Source of the DNA: an uncultured Bacilli bacterium
GTDB taxonomy: Bacteria > Bacillota_I > Bacilli_A > RF39 > UBA660
Direction of reading: 5' to 3'
NCBI GenBank assembly: GCA_934141145.1
Contig: CAKPCA010000010.1
Span: forward strand, 1 to 44,787
DNA: 44,787 bases
A program made the translations under genes and the position numbers. Below are positions 14,087-23,172 of the stretch, one piece after another; position 1 is the stretch's first letter, and each line of letters opens with the position of its first letter. Below the pieces are notes generated by a model. That model was not told the origin of the DNA, ran no database searches, and was given only the letters and a program-made list of their open reading frames with translations.

Positions 14087-15096
14087 AATTAAGTGAATAT
14101 TTAAAAGATAAAGTATATTTTATAATCGTAAATTTAATATGTATATCTATAATAATTTTATTATTACTTGCGTTTAAAGTGCGCTTTAGTTTAATTATGG
14201 TAGTTACATTTTTATTGATAACTGAAAACATTTTATTATTAATGATAGATTATTTTAGAAAGAAAAATTTTTATACTTCTTTAAGTCAAAAACTAGAAGA
14301 ATTAGATAAAAAATATTTAATATTAGAAATGATGAGTAGACCATCATTTTATGAGGGAAAAATATTATATGATACTATTTATGAAACTGATAAATCAATG
14401 ATAGAAATTGTTAATGAATATTTATCAAATATAGAAGACTTTAAAGATTATATTGAAATGTGGATTCATGAAGTAAAAATACCAATATCAAGTTTAGTAT
14501 TAATGAGTCACAATCATAAAGAATTAAATAACACTTATATTAATGAAGTAAAAAAATTAAATGATTATGTAGATCAAGTTTTATATTATGTTAGAAGTAA
14601 TTATGCAGAAAATGATTATATTATAAAAGAAAATAATTTAGACAAAATTATAAAAGATGTTATTTTGAAAAATAAGGATGAATTACTTTTAAACAATATA
14701 AATATAGAAACAAATATAAAAGAAAATAAGGTCTTAACAGATTCAAAATGGCTTGAGTTTATATTAAATCAAATTATAAACAATAGTATAAAATATAAAA
14801 AAGATAATGACTCAATTATAAAAATAGAATCATTAAAAGAAAATGATAAAACAATTTTGAGTATTTATGATAATGGAATAGGAATAAATAAAAAAGATAT
14901 AAAGAATGTATTTAAAAAATCATTTACAGGAGAAAATGGTAGAAATTTATCAAAATCAACTGGAATGGGACTTTATATAGCAAAAAGGTTATGTGATAAA
15001 TTAGGGCATAAAATATTAATTGAATCAGAAAAAAATGAATACACTATAGTTAAAATTATATTTGGGAATAATGATTATTACAAAATAGATAACTAA
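14083..15096 (+). CDS. intramembrane-sensing histidine kinase, BceS-like
   Basis: A 337-residue kinase with two N-terminal membrane helices (about 13-32 and 36-57) separated by only a few residues, so there is no extracellular sensor domain. This is the hallmark of BceS-type kinases that read the transporter state. The H-box is EMWIHEVKIPISSL, the N-box is in NQIINNSIKYKK, and the G-boxes are YDNGIGI and GMGLYIAKRL. It is translationally coupled to the regulator. Confidence 0.9.
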   Translation: MKLSEYLKDKVYFIIVNLICISIIILLLLAFKVRFSLIMVVTFLLITENILLLMIDYFRKKNFYTSLSQKLEELDKKYLILEMMSRPSFYEGKILYDTIYETDKSMIEIVNEYLSNIEDFKDYIEMWIHEVKIPISSLVLMSHNHKELNNTYINEVKKLNDYVDQVLYYVRSNYAENDYIIKENNLDKIIKDVILKNKDELLLNNINIETNIKENKVLTDSKWLEFILNQIINNSIKYKKDNDSIIKIESLKENDKTILSIYDNGIGINKKDIKNVFKKSFTGENGRNLSKSTGMGLYIAKRLCDKLGHKILIESEKNEYTIVKIIFGNNDYYKIDN

Positions 15097-15097
15097 C

Positions 15098-15160
15098 TTA
15101 CAAAATTGTAATATTAGGTAATACAAAACAAACGACAATAATTTATTTATCTACTAAAAT
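15098..15160 (+). promoter_or_regulatory. BceR-type box and promoter of the transporter operon
   Basis: TTACA-AAAT-TGTAA (15098-15111) is followed by the half-site GGTAATACAAAACAAACGACAA, then a -35 CGACAA (15133-15138), a 16-bp spacer and a -10 TAAAAT (15155-15160). The architecture and spacing match the GT51 promoter at 3085-3147. Confidence 0.78.
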
Positions 15161-15183
15161 GAGATGTAGAAAGGAATGATTTT

Positions 15184-15951
15184 ATGGAAAATATTTTAAA
15201 AATCGAAAAAATTGAAAAGTATTATGGTAATAAATCAAGTCTTACAAAGGCAATTGATAACATTTCATTTTCTGTAGATAAGGGTGAATTTATTGCAATA
15301 ATGGGAGCATCTGGCTCAGGAAAAACAACACTATTAAATTGTATATCTACAATTGATAAAGTATCATCAGGTCATATATTTGTAGGTAACACTGATATTA
15401 CTAAATTAAAAGGAAATAGTTTAAATAAATTTAGAAGGGAGAAACTTGGTTTCATATTTCAGGATTTTAATTTATTAGATACATTAACATCATATGAAAA
15501 TATAGCACTTTCTTTATCTATTCAAAATGTTAATTCTAAAGAAATAGATGATAGAGTTAAAAAAGTAGCAAGAGAACTTGATATAGAAAAAATATTAAAT
15601 AAATATCCATATGAGTTAAGTGGTGGACAAAAACAAAGGGTAGCAAGTGCAAGAGCAATAGTAACAAATCCAAAATTAATTTTGGCAGATGAACCAACAG
15701 GTGCACTTGATTCTAAATCATCAAAAATGTTACTTGAAAAATTTAATTTTTTAAACAAAGAACTTTCCGCAACTATATTAATGGTTACACATGATGCATT
15801 TACCGCAAGTTATGCAGATAGAGTAATATTTATAAAGGATGGCAAAATATTTAATGAAATTAATAAGGGTGATGAAACAAGAAAAGAATTCTTTGATGAA
15901 ATAATTGATGTAGTAACTCTTTTAGGTGGTGACTTAAACGATGCTCTTTAA
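15184..15951 (+). CDS. BceA-like ABC transporter ATPase
   Basis: A 255-residue ATPase of the MacB/LolD-type (BceA) group. Walker A is GASGSGKTT (about 39), the Q-loop is in FIFQDFNLLDTLTSYENIAL, the signature is LSGGQKQRVASARA, Walker B is LILADEPTGALDS and the H-loop is MVTHDAFTASYADR. It overlaps the permease gene by 11 bp. With BceB it would remove peptide antibiotics from lipid II-cycle intermediates and signal to the kinase. Confidence 0.92.
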   Translation: MENILKIEKIEKYYGNKSSLTKAIDNISFSVDKGEFIAIMGASGSGKTTLLNCISTIDKVSSGHIFVGNTDITKLKGNSLNKFRREKLGFIFQDFNLLDTLTSYENIALSLSIQNVNSKEIDDRVKKVARELDIEKILNKYPYELSGGQKQRVASARAIVTNPKLILADEPTGALDSKSSKMLLEKFNFLNKELSATILMVTHDAFTASYADRVIFIKDGKIFNEINKGDETRKEFFDEIIDVVTLLGGDLNDAL

Positions 15952-17992
15952 ACTTTCAATAAAAAATATACAAAAAAGTATTAAAGACTATGCCATCTAT
16001 TTTCTAACTTTAGTTTTAGGTGTTGCTATATTTTATGTATTTAATTCAATAGAAAGCCAAACAGTAATGATGAAAGTATCTAGTAATACTTTAGAAATAA
16101 TAAATCTTATGAATCAATTACTTTCATCAGTTAGTGTATTTATATCCTTTATATTAGGCTTTTTAATTATTTATGCATCTAGATTTTTAATAAAAAGAAG
16201 AAATAAAGAATTTGGTATATATTTAACACTTGGAATGAGTAAAAGAAAAATATCTTTAATACTATTTTTTGAAACACTTATAATAGGTATTTTATCTTTA
16301 GGTGTTGGACTTTTAATTGGATTTTTCTTATCAGAATTAATGAGTTTATTAGTCGCAAATTTATTTGAAGCAGATATGACTAATTTTAGATTTATATTTT
16401 CATCAAGTGCTGCACTTAAATGTTTAATATATTTTGGAATTATGTATTTAATTGTCATGATATTTAATACTATAAGTGTTAGTAAATGTAAGCTTATTGA
16501 TTTAATTAATTCTAGTAAAAAGACTGAAAAAATAAAATTAAAGAATCCTATTCTTTGTGTGATTATATTTATAATCGCATGTGCTATGCTTATTTATTCA
16601 TATTACTTTGTTACAAGTGATAGTAAATTAAGTGGTGACGTAACTAGTCTATATATTCCAATTGTTTTAGGAGCTTTATCTACATTTTTAATATTTTGGT
16701 CATTATCAGGTCTTATATTAAAAATAGTAATGAATATGAAAGGTTTATATTATAAAGGATTAAATAGTTTTACATTAAGACAAGTTAGTAGTAAGATTAA
16801 CACAACTGTATTTTCAAGTACAATAATATGTTTAATGCTTTTTATAACAATATGTTTTTTATCAAGTTGTTTATCAATTAAAAATTCACTTACTGGTAAT
16901 ATTGATGAATTATCTAAAGTTGATGTAGAAATTATAAAAGATAGAAATGTAACAGATGATTTTATAAAAGATAATTTATTAAATGATGAAATTATTGCGG
17001 ATACAAAGATTGATATTTTAGAAACATTAAAAAATAATAATATTGATAAAAATAATTTTAAAGATATGCTTATAGTTTATTATTATAAGACTAATTTAAC
17101 TCTTCAAGATACATTAGGTGATGCATATGAAGAAGTAAAAGAAAAATTTCCTCTTATGAATTTTTTTACTAAAGAAAATATAATGAGTATTAGTGATTAT
17201 AATAAAGTTGCTAAATTATATGGTAATAAAACATATACATTAAAAGAAAATGAATATATTGTTATTGCTGATTACAATTCAATGATAGATATTAGAAATA
17301 AGGCATTAAATAAAAACTCAATAATTACAGTAAATGATAATATTCTTACTCCAAAATATAGTGAATGCAAATATGGATTTGTAGATGTTGGTGCGCAGCA
17401 TTTAAATAGTGGAATTATTTTAGTACCTGATAATGTAGTTAATGAAAATATGCCTAAAAAGGAAATTTTACTTGCTAATTATAATGCAAATACAAAAAGT
17501 GAAAAACAGAAAATTAATTCATTAATAAATAATTTAGAGAATACATATAATAAAACTAATTTAGTTTCATATAATACAAAAATTGATATGTTAGAATCAT
17601 CAATAGGACTTGGAGCGCTTGTTACATTTATTGGTTTATATTTAGGAATAATATTCTTAATATCAAGTGCTGCAATACTTGCTTTAAAAGAATTATCTGA
17701 ATCAACGGATAATAAAGAGAGATATAAAATGATTAGAAAATTAGGCGCAGATGAAAAAATGATCAATAAAGCATTATTTAATCAAATATTTATATTCTTT
17801 ATGATTCCTTTATCACTTGCTATAGTTCATTCAATATTTGGTATAAAATTTGCAAACAAAATACTCGGAACTATGGGTATTAGTGGTCTTACTTCATCAA
17901 TTACCATGACATTTATATTTTTAGTTTTAATATATGGCGGATATTTCTTATTAACATATTTTGCAAGTAAAAATATTATAAGAGAAAGATAA
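15941..17992 (+). CDS. BceB-like FtsX-family permease
   Basis: A 683-residue permease with about ten membrane segments. The first FtsX-like unit (residues 15-220) includes RRRNKEFGIYLTLGMSKRKI, and there is a large extracytoplasmic domain of about 200 residues between later helices (about 310-530), which is specific to Bce-type exporters and serves in peptide sensing. The C-terminal helices contain the repeat of the mechanotransmission motif (ERYKMIRKLGADEKMI). The length agrees with BceB (about 650). Confidence 0.9.
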   Translation: MLFKLSIKNIQKSIKDYAIYFLTLVLGVAIFYVFNSIESQTVMMKVSSNTLEIINLMNQLLSSVSVFISFILGFLIIYASRFLIKRRNKEFGIYLTLGMSKRKISLILFFETLIIGILSLGVGLLIGFFLSELMSLLVANLFEADMTNFRFIFSSSAALKCLIYFGIMYLIVMIFNTISVSKCKLIDLINSSKKTEKIKLKNPILCVIIFIIACAMLIYSYYFVTSDSKLSGDVTSLYIPIVLGALSTFLIFWSLSGLILKIVMNMKGLYYKGLNSFTLRQVSSKINTTVFSSTIICLMLFITICFLSSCLSIKNSLTGNIDELSKVDVEIIKDRNVTDDFIKDNLLNDEIIADTKIDILETLKNNNIDKNNFKDMLIVYYYKTNLTLQDTLGDAYEEVKEKFPLMNFFTKENIMSISDYNKVAKLYGNKTYTLKENEYIVIADYNSMIDIRNKALNKNSIITVNDNILTPKYSECKYGFVDVGAQHLNSGIILVPDNVVNENMPKKEILLANYNANTKSEKQKINSLINNLENTYNKTNLVSYNTKIDMLESSIGLGALVTFIGLYLGIIFLISSAAILALKELSESTDNKERYKMIRKLGADEKMINKALFNQIFIFFMIPLSLAIVHSIFGIKFANKILGTMGISGLTSSITMTFIFLVLIYGGYFLLTYFASKNIIRER

Positions 17993-17993
17993 T

Positions 17994-18446
17994 ATGAAAA
18001 AATTTATAATAGTTATATTTGTTATAATTTGCTCTATCTTTTTAACGGGTTGTTCTAAAGATAGAGTAATAAAAACGCTTGATGATGCAAGTAAAAAGTT
18101 TGGCGATGAAGTACTTACTAAAGATAATAATTTAATTGGTAAAAGAAGTTTTGGTATAGATCATTACACTGGAACTTATGTATCTAGTTATGAAAATATA
18201 ACTAAAAAAGAAACTATTTTTGGTGGTACTACTTTAAATAGAGATGAAGGTAATATTCATATAAAAATATATCTTGAAAAAGCATCAGGTGAAATAACTA
18301 TAAAAATGAATTTAAAGGAAGAAGAAAAAGTATTAACTAAAGAAAGTGGTTTATATGAATTTGATTTTAATGTAAAAAGTGGTAGTAATTATTTTGTTAT
18401 TGATACAAATAATTTTACTGGAAATGTTGATATTTTAATTAATTAA
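17994..18446 (+). CDS. lipoprotein of the Bce-like operon
   Basis: A 150-residue protein with a lipoprotein signal peptide ending LTGC (Cys20), then a beta-rich domain containing KRSFGIDHYTGTYVSSYEN and an IKIYLEKASGEITIKMN strand pair. It starts 2 bp after the permease stop, so it belongs to the operon. A surface lipoprotein could assist peptide sensing or be part of the envelope response. The domain is not recognised by name. Confidence 0.78.
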   Translation: MKKFIIVIFVIICSIFLTGCSKDRVIKTLDDASKKFGDEVLTKDNNLIGKRSFGIDHYTGTYVSSYENITKKETIFGGTTLNRDEGNIHIKIYLEKASGEITIKMNLKEEEKVLTKESGLYEFDFNVKSGSNYFVIDTNNFTGNVDILIN

Positions 18447-18473
18447 AGTAAACAATCATGTTTGCTTTTTTTG
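18447..18473 (+). terminator. Rho-independent terminator of the Bce-like operon
   Basis: AGTAAACA (18447-18454) pairs with TGTTTGCT (18459-18466), with one G-T pair, an ATCA loop and a run of seven T's. Confidence 0.8.
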
Positions 18474-18499
18474 TGATATAATTATAAAAAGGAGAGCTT

Positions 18500-18921
18500 A
18501 TGAATTACATAAAAGAAAAAGTTATAATTATTGAAAAAGAAGATTTATTATCATTTGGTAAAGAATTTGGAAAGAATCACCAATGTTATTTAGATGATTA
18601 TGCAAAAGAAAAAAATTATGAGTATCCAACAATGAAATATATAGCAGAAAAGGGTAATTGTGTATTTGAAGTGCTTGCCCAATAGATAGTGAGTATTATA
18701 TTGCAAGTTACATGCCTAAAGAATTAACAGATATGCAGTTATATTTTCTAGAATTAATGAGAGATACAATTAAAAGTGCTAAACTTATAGAGGCTAAAAA
18801 AATAGTAGATGGTGGTATAGAGTATTTTAGTGAACAAACAAATGAAATGACCGCAGAAGATTATTTTTATGATGTAATATTAGAATCATATTTTAATAAA
18901 AAAGAAAAAACTATGAAGTAG
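18500..18921 (+). pseudogene. hypothetical gene broken by a frameshift
   Basis: The N-terminal frame (61 codons from ATG 18500, GGAGAG upstream) reads through AEKGNCVFEV and then stops at 18683-18685. From about 18670 a second frame continues CPIDSEYYIASYMPKELTD and runs to 18921 with no ribosome site of its own at the ATG at 18712. The protein sense carries across the junction, so one gene of about 140 residues has been shifted by one base near 18665-18680. This could be a true mutation, a programmed shift or an assembly error. The family is not recognised. Confidence 0.6.
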
Positions 18922-18930
18922 AGGTAATAT

Positions 18931-20007
18931 ATGAAAAATAATGTAGAAATATTTAAAAATTATTATAAAGAAGAAGTAAAAAAATTAAATGAGATAATAT
19001 GTGCTTATAATGAAAATTTAATAAAAGAAGAAAATGATCTATTAAAAAATAATCTTGAAATATTTAAAAGCTTAAATTCAAATGGTAAGCTCTTAAGAGG
19101 AATGCTTATTAATTTAGGTTATAAAATGACTAATCCAAAAGATAAAAATTATAGTAATTTTCTAGCACTTGCATATGAAATTTTTCAAACATCAATATTA
19201 GTTCATGATGATATAATAGATGATGATAATTTAAGAAGAGGTAATAAAACAATTCATTATGTTAATTATGAAAATTACTCTAAAATAAACTCAGATAGTA
19301 ATTTAGAACATTTGTCAAAGTCAGTAGCGTTATGTATGGGTGATTATGGATTATATTTATCAAATGATGTGATTGCAAAAAATTATAAAGATGACAAAAA
19401 TCTTGGAAATATATTAATATATTTTAATGATATTGTTTTAAAAACAATAAAGGGTGAATTAATAGATACCGTTTTACCATTTGAAAGTAAAAATAATCTA
19501 TTAAAAGATGATTTAGAAGATGATATATTTTTAGTTTATAAGTTAAAAACAGCATATTATACAATAGTTGGTCCACTTTGTTTAGGTCTTATTTTAGGTG
19601 GTGACGAGTATATATCAGAAGAAATAACTAAATTTGGTGAAAAAGTAGGTATAGCATATCAAATACAAGATGATATACTTGGTATTTATGAAGATAATAT
19701 GGGAAAAGTAATAGGTTCAGATATAAAAGAATTTAAACAAACTATTTTATATTCATATATAATGAAATATAAACCTGAATATAAAGAAGAATTATTTAAA
19801 TATTATGGTAAAGAATTAACAAGTGAATCCATAGAAAAAGTAAGAAGTATATTTGAAGTATCTGGCGCTAAAGATTATGCATTAAATAAAATGAATAGTT
19901 TATATAATGAAGGGTTATCTATTTTAGATGGTATAAAAATAAATAATGAAGAAGATAAAGAAATACTATATGGTTTTGTAGAGTATTTAAGAAAGAGAAA
20001 TAAATAA
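18931..20007 (+). CDS. polyprenyl (isoprenyl) diphosphate synthase
   Basis: A 358-residue all-alpha prenyltransferase. First aspartate-rich motif: LVHDDIIDDDNLRRGNKTIHY (about residue 90), second motif: AYQIQDDILGIY (about 245), followed by GKVIGSDIKEFKQT. Also NGKLLRGMLI near the start and TIKGELID in the middle. It condenses isopentenyl diphosphate onto allylic diphosphates. Product length cannot be read reliably. The second motif DDILG lacks the last Asp, as is common in trans-prenyltransferases. It lies 1 bp from the methyltransferase gene. Confidence 0.88.
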   Translation: MKNNVEIFKNYYKEEVKKLNEIICAYNENLIKEENDLLKNNLEIFKSLNSNGKLLRGMLINLGYKMTNPKDKNYSNFLALAYEIFQTSILVHDDIIDDDNLRRGNKTIHYVNYENYSKINSDSNLEHLSKSVALCMGDYGLYLSNDVIAKNYKDDKNLGNILIYFNDIVLKTIKGELIDTVLPFESKNNLLKDDLEDDIFLVYKLKTAYYTIVGPLCLGLILGGDEYISEEITKFGEKVGIAYQIQDDILGIYEDNMGKVIGSDIKEFKQTILYSYIMKYKPEYKEELFKYYGKELTSESIEKVRSIFEVSGAKDYALNKMNSLYNEGLSILDGIKINNEEDKEILYGFVEYLRKRNK

Positions 20008-20008
20008 T

Positions 20009-20707
20009 ATGTCAGATCTACTTTATAGAGATTATAAAATTAATGCAAATTTTTATGACATATTTAATAAAGATAGGCCCTACAATATAGAAATGCACTA
20101 TTTACTTAGAATACTTAAACATAGAAGAGAAGTATTAGATGTCGGATGTGGTACAGGGTACCATTTATCACTTTTAGAAGATTTAGGCTATTTAGTAGAA
20201 GGTATTGATATAAATCCTAAGATGATCGCAGTCGCTAAAATGAGGGTAAAAAGTCCAATATATGAAGCTAATTTATTAGATTTTAAATTAGATTCAAAAT
20301 ATAATGCAGTAATTGCTATGCATCATGTATTTAATCATTTAAAGAGTTATGAAGAATTTGAAATTGGTGTAAAAAACTTACTAGAACATACTAAAAAAGG
20401 TGGTATAGTAGTAATTGATTTAGATAATAGAAGACAAACTGGGATTATAGAAGATAAAGTTGACGGTAATAAGAGAATTATAGAATGCAAATATAACAAA
20501 GAAACTGAGATTGAAGAAAGAAAAATAACTAATTATATAGGAGCAAGAAAATTTGAAACAATTCATAAGTATTTAATATATGATCCAAGAAAATTAGAAA
20601 AAATATTAGATAATATGAATGTAAAATATGCAATGCTAACAAATTATTTAAGTCAATCTTTTAAAATTACAGATAAGATATTGCAAATTGTAATTAGAAG
20701 AATATAA
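20009..20707 (+). CDS. class I SAM-dependent methyltransferase
   Basis: A 232-residue protein with motif I VLDVGCGTGYHLSLLEDLG (residues about 42-60), motif II acidic residue in VEGIDINPKMI and motif post-I AVIAMHHVFNHL. The fold is that of small-molecule methyltransferases (Methyltransf_25 type). Its tight coupling to the prenyl synthase suggests an isoprenoid or quinone substrate, but that is inference from position only. Confidence 0.8.
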   Translation: MSDLLYRDYKINANFYDIFNKDRPYNIEMHYLLRILKHRREVLDVGCGTGYHLSLLEDLGYLVEGIDINPKMIAVAKMRVKSPIYEANLLDFKLDSKYNAVIAMHHVFNHLKSYEEFEIGVKNLLEHTKKGGIVVIDLDNRRQTGIIEDKVDGNKRIIECKYNKETEIEERKITNYIGARKFETIHKYLIYDPRKLEKILDNMNVKYAMLTNYLSQSFKITDKILQIVIRRI

Positions 20708-20719
20708 GAAGGTGTAAAG

Positions 20720-21580
20720 ATGGAAAATATTAAATTAAAAGTAACTAGTAGTGATACTTTAATTAATTTCTTAAGAGAAAACTTAACAAATAAATCAAAA
20801 AATAATATAAAAACAATGATTGTAAATAATCAAATATACGTAAATAATAAAGTACAAAACAAAATTCTTTATAATCTTAATAAAAATGATTTTGTAGAAA
20901 TAAGACCATATAGAAGTAAAAATAAAGAAAATAATATAAATATATTATATGAAGATGAAGATATTATAGTAGTGGATAAACCATATGGATTGCTTAGCAT
21001 TTCTACAGATAAAGAAAAAGAACATACGATGTATCATATGGTTAGTAAGTATGTAAAAGAAAAAAATAAAAATAATAAAATATTTGTAATTCATAGATTA
21101 GATAAAGATACATCTGGTATTATATTATTTGCAAAAAGTGAAAAAATAAAAAATTTATTTCAGGATAACTGGAATGAGAATATTATAGAAAGAAGATATT
21201 ATGCTGTTGTACATGGTACTATTTCAAAAGGTGATTATCAAATAAAATCATATTTAGTAGAGAATAATAATTTTGTAACATATAGTACTCCAAATAAACA
21301 TATTGGAAAACTTGCAATAACAAATTATTCAGTTATAAGAAATAATAACAAATATTCACTTTTAGATGTTGATATAAAAACAGGTAGAAAAAATCAAATC
21401 AGAGTTCATTTAAGTGAAAATAAACATTCTATAGTTGGTGATAAAAAATATGGTAAAGATGAAAAAAATTACAAGAGATTATATCTTCATGCTTATAAAA
21501 TCAAATTTGTAGATCCAAGAACAAACAAAATAATTGAATTTAAGACAAATATGCCAAAAGAATTTAAGTCAATGATTTAA
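20720..21580 (+). CDS. RluA-family pseudouridine synthase with S4 domain
   Basis: A 286-residue enzyme. The N-terminal 70 residues form an S4-like RNA-binding domain (TLINFLRENLTNKS, then MIVNNQIYVNNKV). The catalytic domain has IHRLDKDTSGIILFAKS with the catalytic Asp, and the C-terminal GRKNQIRVHLSE and VGDKKYG. It isomerises uridines in 23S rRNA (RluD/RluC group); the exact site cannot be assigned. A second RluA-type gene lies at 24035. Confidence 0.9.
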   Translation: MENIKLKVTSSDTLINFLRENLTNKSKNNIKTMIVNNQIYVNNKVQNKILYNLNKNDFVEIRPYRSKNKENNINILYEDEDIIVVDKPYGLLSISTDKEKEHTMYHMVSKYVKEKNKNNKIFVIHRLDKDTSGIILFAKSEKIKNLFQDNWNENIIERRYYAVVHGTISKGDYQIKSYLVENNNFVTYSTPNKHIGKLAITNYSVIRNNNKYSLLDVDIKTGRKNQIRVHLSENKHSIVGDKKYGKDEKNYKRLYLHAYKIKFVDPRTNKIIEFKTNMPKEFKSMI

Positions 21581-21606
21581 AACTATGAATTAGTCATAGT
21601 TTTTAA
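21580..21606 (+). terminator. Rho-independent terminator
   Basis: AAACTATGA (21580-21588) pairs with TCATAGTTT (21594-21602) and is followed by TT. The short T-run makes it moderate. Confidence 0.6.
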
Positions 21607-21668
21607 AATTTATTATTGAATATAGATAATTATTATGATAGAATATTATTTACTTTGGGGGTAATAAT

Positions 21669-22088
21669 ATGGACAAAAAAGAATATATTAAAGCATTAAG
21701 ATATGTTCAAAATACATTAAAAGAAAAGCAAAAAGTGTATAGTGCTATCGATAAAATAGAGTTAGAGAGTTTTAATGATTTAAATAAAAGAACAAATATA
21801 AGGGTTACTTCAATAAATTTAATTGTTCAATCTATACTGATATCATTAATATACGAAAAGGCTGGGAATCCATTTCCAACGTTAGTTTGTTTTGCTATTA
21901 TTACACTTGTAATAAATAAGTATTTTAAACGCGAAAGAATAATAGAAAAAAGCTATGAAATATTGAAGCAAGTAGAAAAAGAGTATTATAAAGATTCTAA
22001 AGAAATAGATAAAATAGAAACTGCTATAGAATTTATAAATGGACTTACAGAGGAAGAAAAAGAAAAATATTTAAAATTAAAAATATAG
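21669..22088 (+). CDS. hypothetical coiled-coil membrane protein
   Basis: A 139-residue protein with charged helices at both ends (YIKALRYVQNTLKEKQKVY and KEIDKIETAIEFINGL) around two short hydrophobic segments (about 53-83). Not recognised. GGGGGTAATAAT precedes the ATG. It resembles the gene at 22667 in its opening (EYxKAL..V.N.L) and in its closing coiled coil, so the two may be diverged paralogs on either side of the exonuclease gene. Confidence 0.6.
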   Translation: MDKKEYIKALRYVQNTLKEKQKVYSAIDKIELESFNDLNKRTNIRVTSINLIVQSILISLIYEKAGNPFPTLVCFAIITLVINKYFKRERIIEKSYEILKQVEKEYYKDSKEIDKIETAIEFINGLTEEEKEKYLKLKI

Positions 22089-22116
22089 TTGCTACTAGCT
22101 AGAAAGTGTAAAAAAA

Positions 22117-22656
22117 ATGTATAAGAATTTAAAAATAAATTCATTTCCTGATAATTACATTGTTTTTGATATTGAAACAAGTGGACTAAATTATGTACAT
22201 GATAAAATTATAGAAATAGGCGCAGTAAAATATATAAATAATGAAAAAGTAGATGAATTTAGTTATTTGATAGATCCTAAAATAAAATTAGATAAGATAA
22301 TAACAGATGTAACAGGATTAACAGATAAAGATTTAATTAATAAACCTGTAATTGACGATGTATTGCCATTATTTTTAGAGTTTATAGGAGACTTACCAAT
22401 ACTAGGACATAATGTGTCTTTTGATTGTGATTTTATAAATTATAATATAAAAAAATTACACCTAAAAAAAATGGAAAATGAAGTAATAGATACTTTATTC
22501 TTATCAAGAATTACAATTTATGATATTAAAAATCATAGATTAAAGACTTTAAAAGAATATTTAAATTTGAGTTATAATTCGCATAGAGCATTAGATGATT
22601 GTTATACATGTAATAGTGTATATCAATATTGTAAAAACAAACATAAAAATGTTTAA
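22117..22656 (+). CDS. DnaQ-like 3'-5' exonuclease (DEDDh)
   Basis: A 179-residue protein with the exonuclease motifs VFDIETSGLNY (Exo I, D and E), GHNVSFDCDFINY (Exo II) and HRALDDC (Exo III, H and D). These are the epsilon-subunit or PolC proofreading-type catalytic residues. No polymerase domain is attached, so it is a free exonuclease acting on DNA or RNA. It lies between two small coiled-coil protein genes. Confidence 0.88.
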   Translation: MYKNLKINSFPDNYIVFDIETSGLNYVHDKIIEIGAVKYINNEKVDEFSYLIDPKIKLDKIITDVTGLTDKDLINKPVIDDVLPLFLEFIGDLPILGHNVSFDCDFINYNIKKLHLKKMENEVIDTLFLSRITIYDIKNHRLKTLKEYLNLSYNSHRALDDCYTCNSVYQYCKNKHKNV

Positions 22657-22666
22657 AGGAGAAAAT

Positions 22667-23053
22667 ATGGAAGAGTATAAAAAAGCATTAATTTCAGTTA
22701 AAAATTCATTAATAATAATGAATAATAAAGAAAATGAAAAATTAAAAGAACTTACAAATGAATCTTCACTTTATCAAAATGTATATGAAAAAAGTGTGAA
22801 TTATAAATTGTTTCAGAAAGATAGAATAACAAATAATTTTAAAGATTTAATTATATATTTAATACTCAAGAAAAGAATAGAGAAAGAAATATCAGAAACC
22901 GCATTAGGTTATGCTTTGACAATTTATGAAATTGAAAACAAAATAAAAACTAGAAATGAAGAAATAGAAAAACTTGATAGTTCTATTGAACTACTTAAAG
23001 ATGAACAATTTGTAAAAAAATTAAAAATGAAAAATAATTTTAAAAGTGAATAG
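22667..23053 (+). CDS. hypothetical coiled-coil protein
   Basis: A 128-residue protein from ATG 22667, chosen because AAAGGAG lies 6 bp upstream; an upstream in-frame ATG at 22595 lies within the exonuclease gene and has no site. It is lysine- and glutamate-rich and mostly helical (IETALGYALT-like middle, KIKTRNEEIEKLDSSIELL end). Not recognised. The N-terminus EEYKKALISVKNSL resembles that of the gene at 21669. Confidence 0.6.
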   Translation: MEEYKKALISVKNSLIIMNNKENEKLKELTNESSLYQNVYEKSVNYKLFQKDRITNNFKDLIIYLILKKRIEKEISETALGYALTIYEIENKIKTRNEEIEKLDSSIELLKDEQFVKKLKMKNNFKSE

Positions 23054-23065
23054 TCACTTTTTTAT
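23043..23065 (+). terminator. Rho-independent terminator
   Basis: AAAGTGA (23043-23049) pairs with TCACTTT (23054-23060), followed by T's. It overlaps the stop codon. Confidence 0.7.
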
Positions 23066-23172
23066 TTAAAAACATTGACGAACTATTGTTTGTATGATAA
23101 TATATTTTTATTAATAAGTTTTGACTTTATTATAGTATGTAATATATAATAGAATTTAGGGAAGTGATTACT

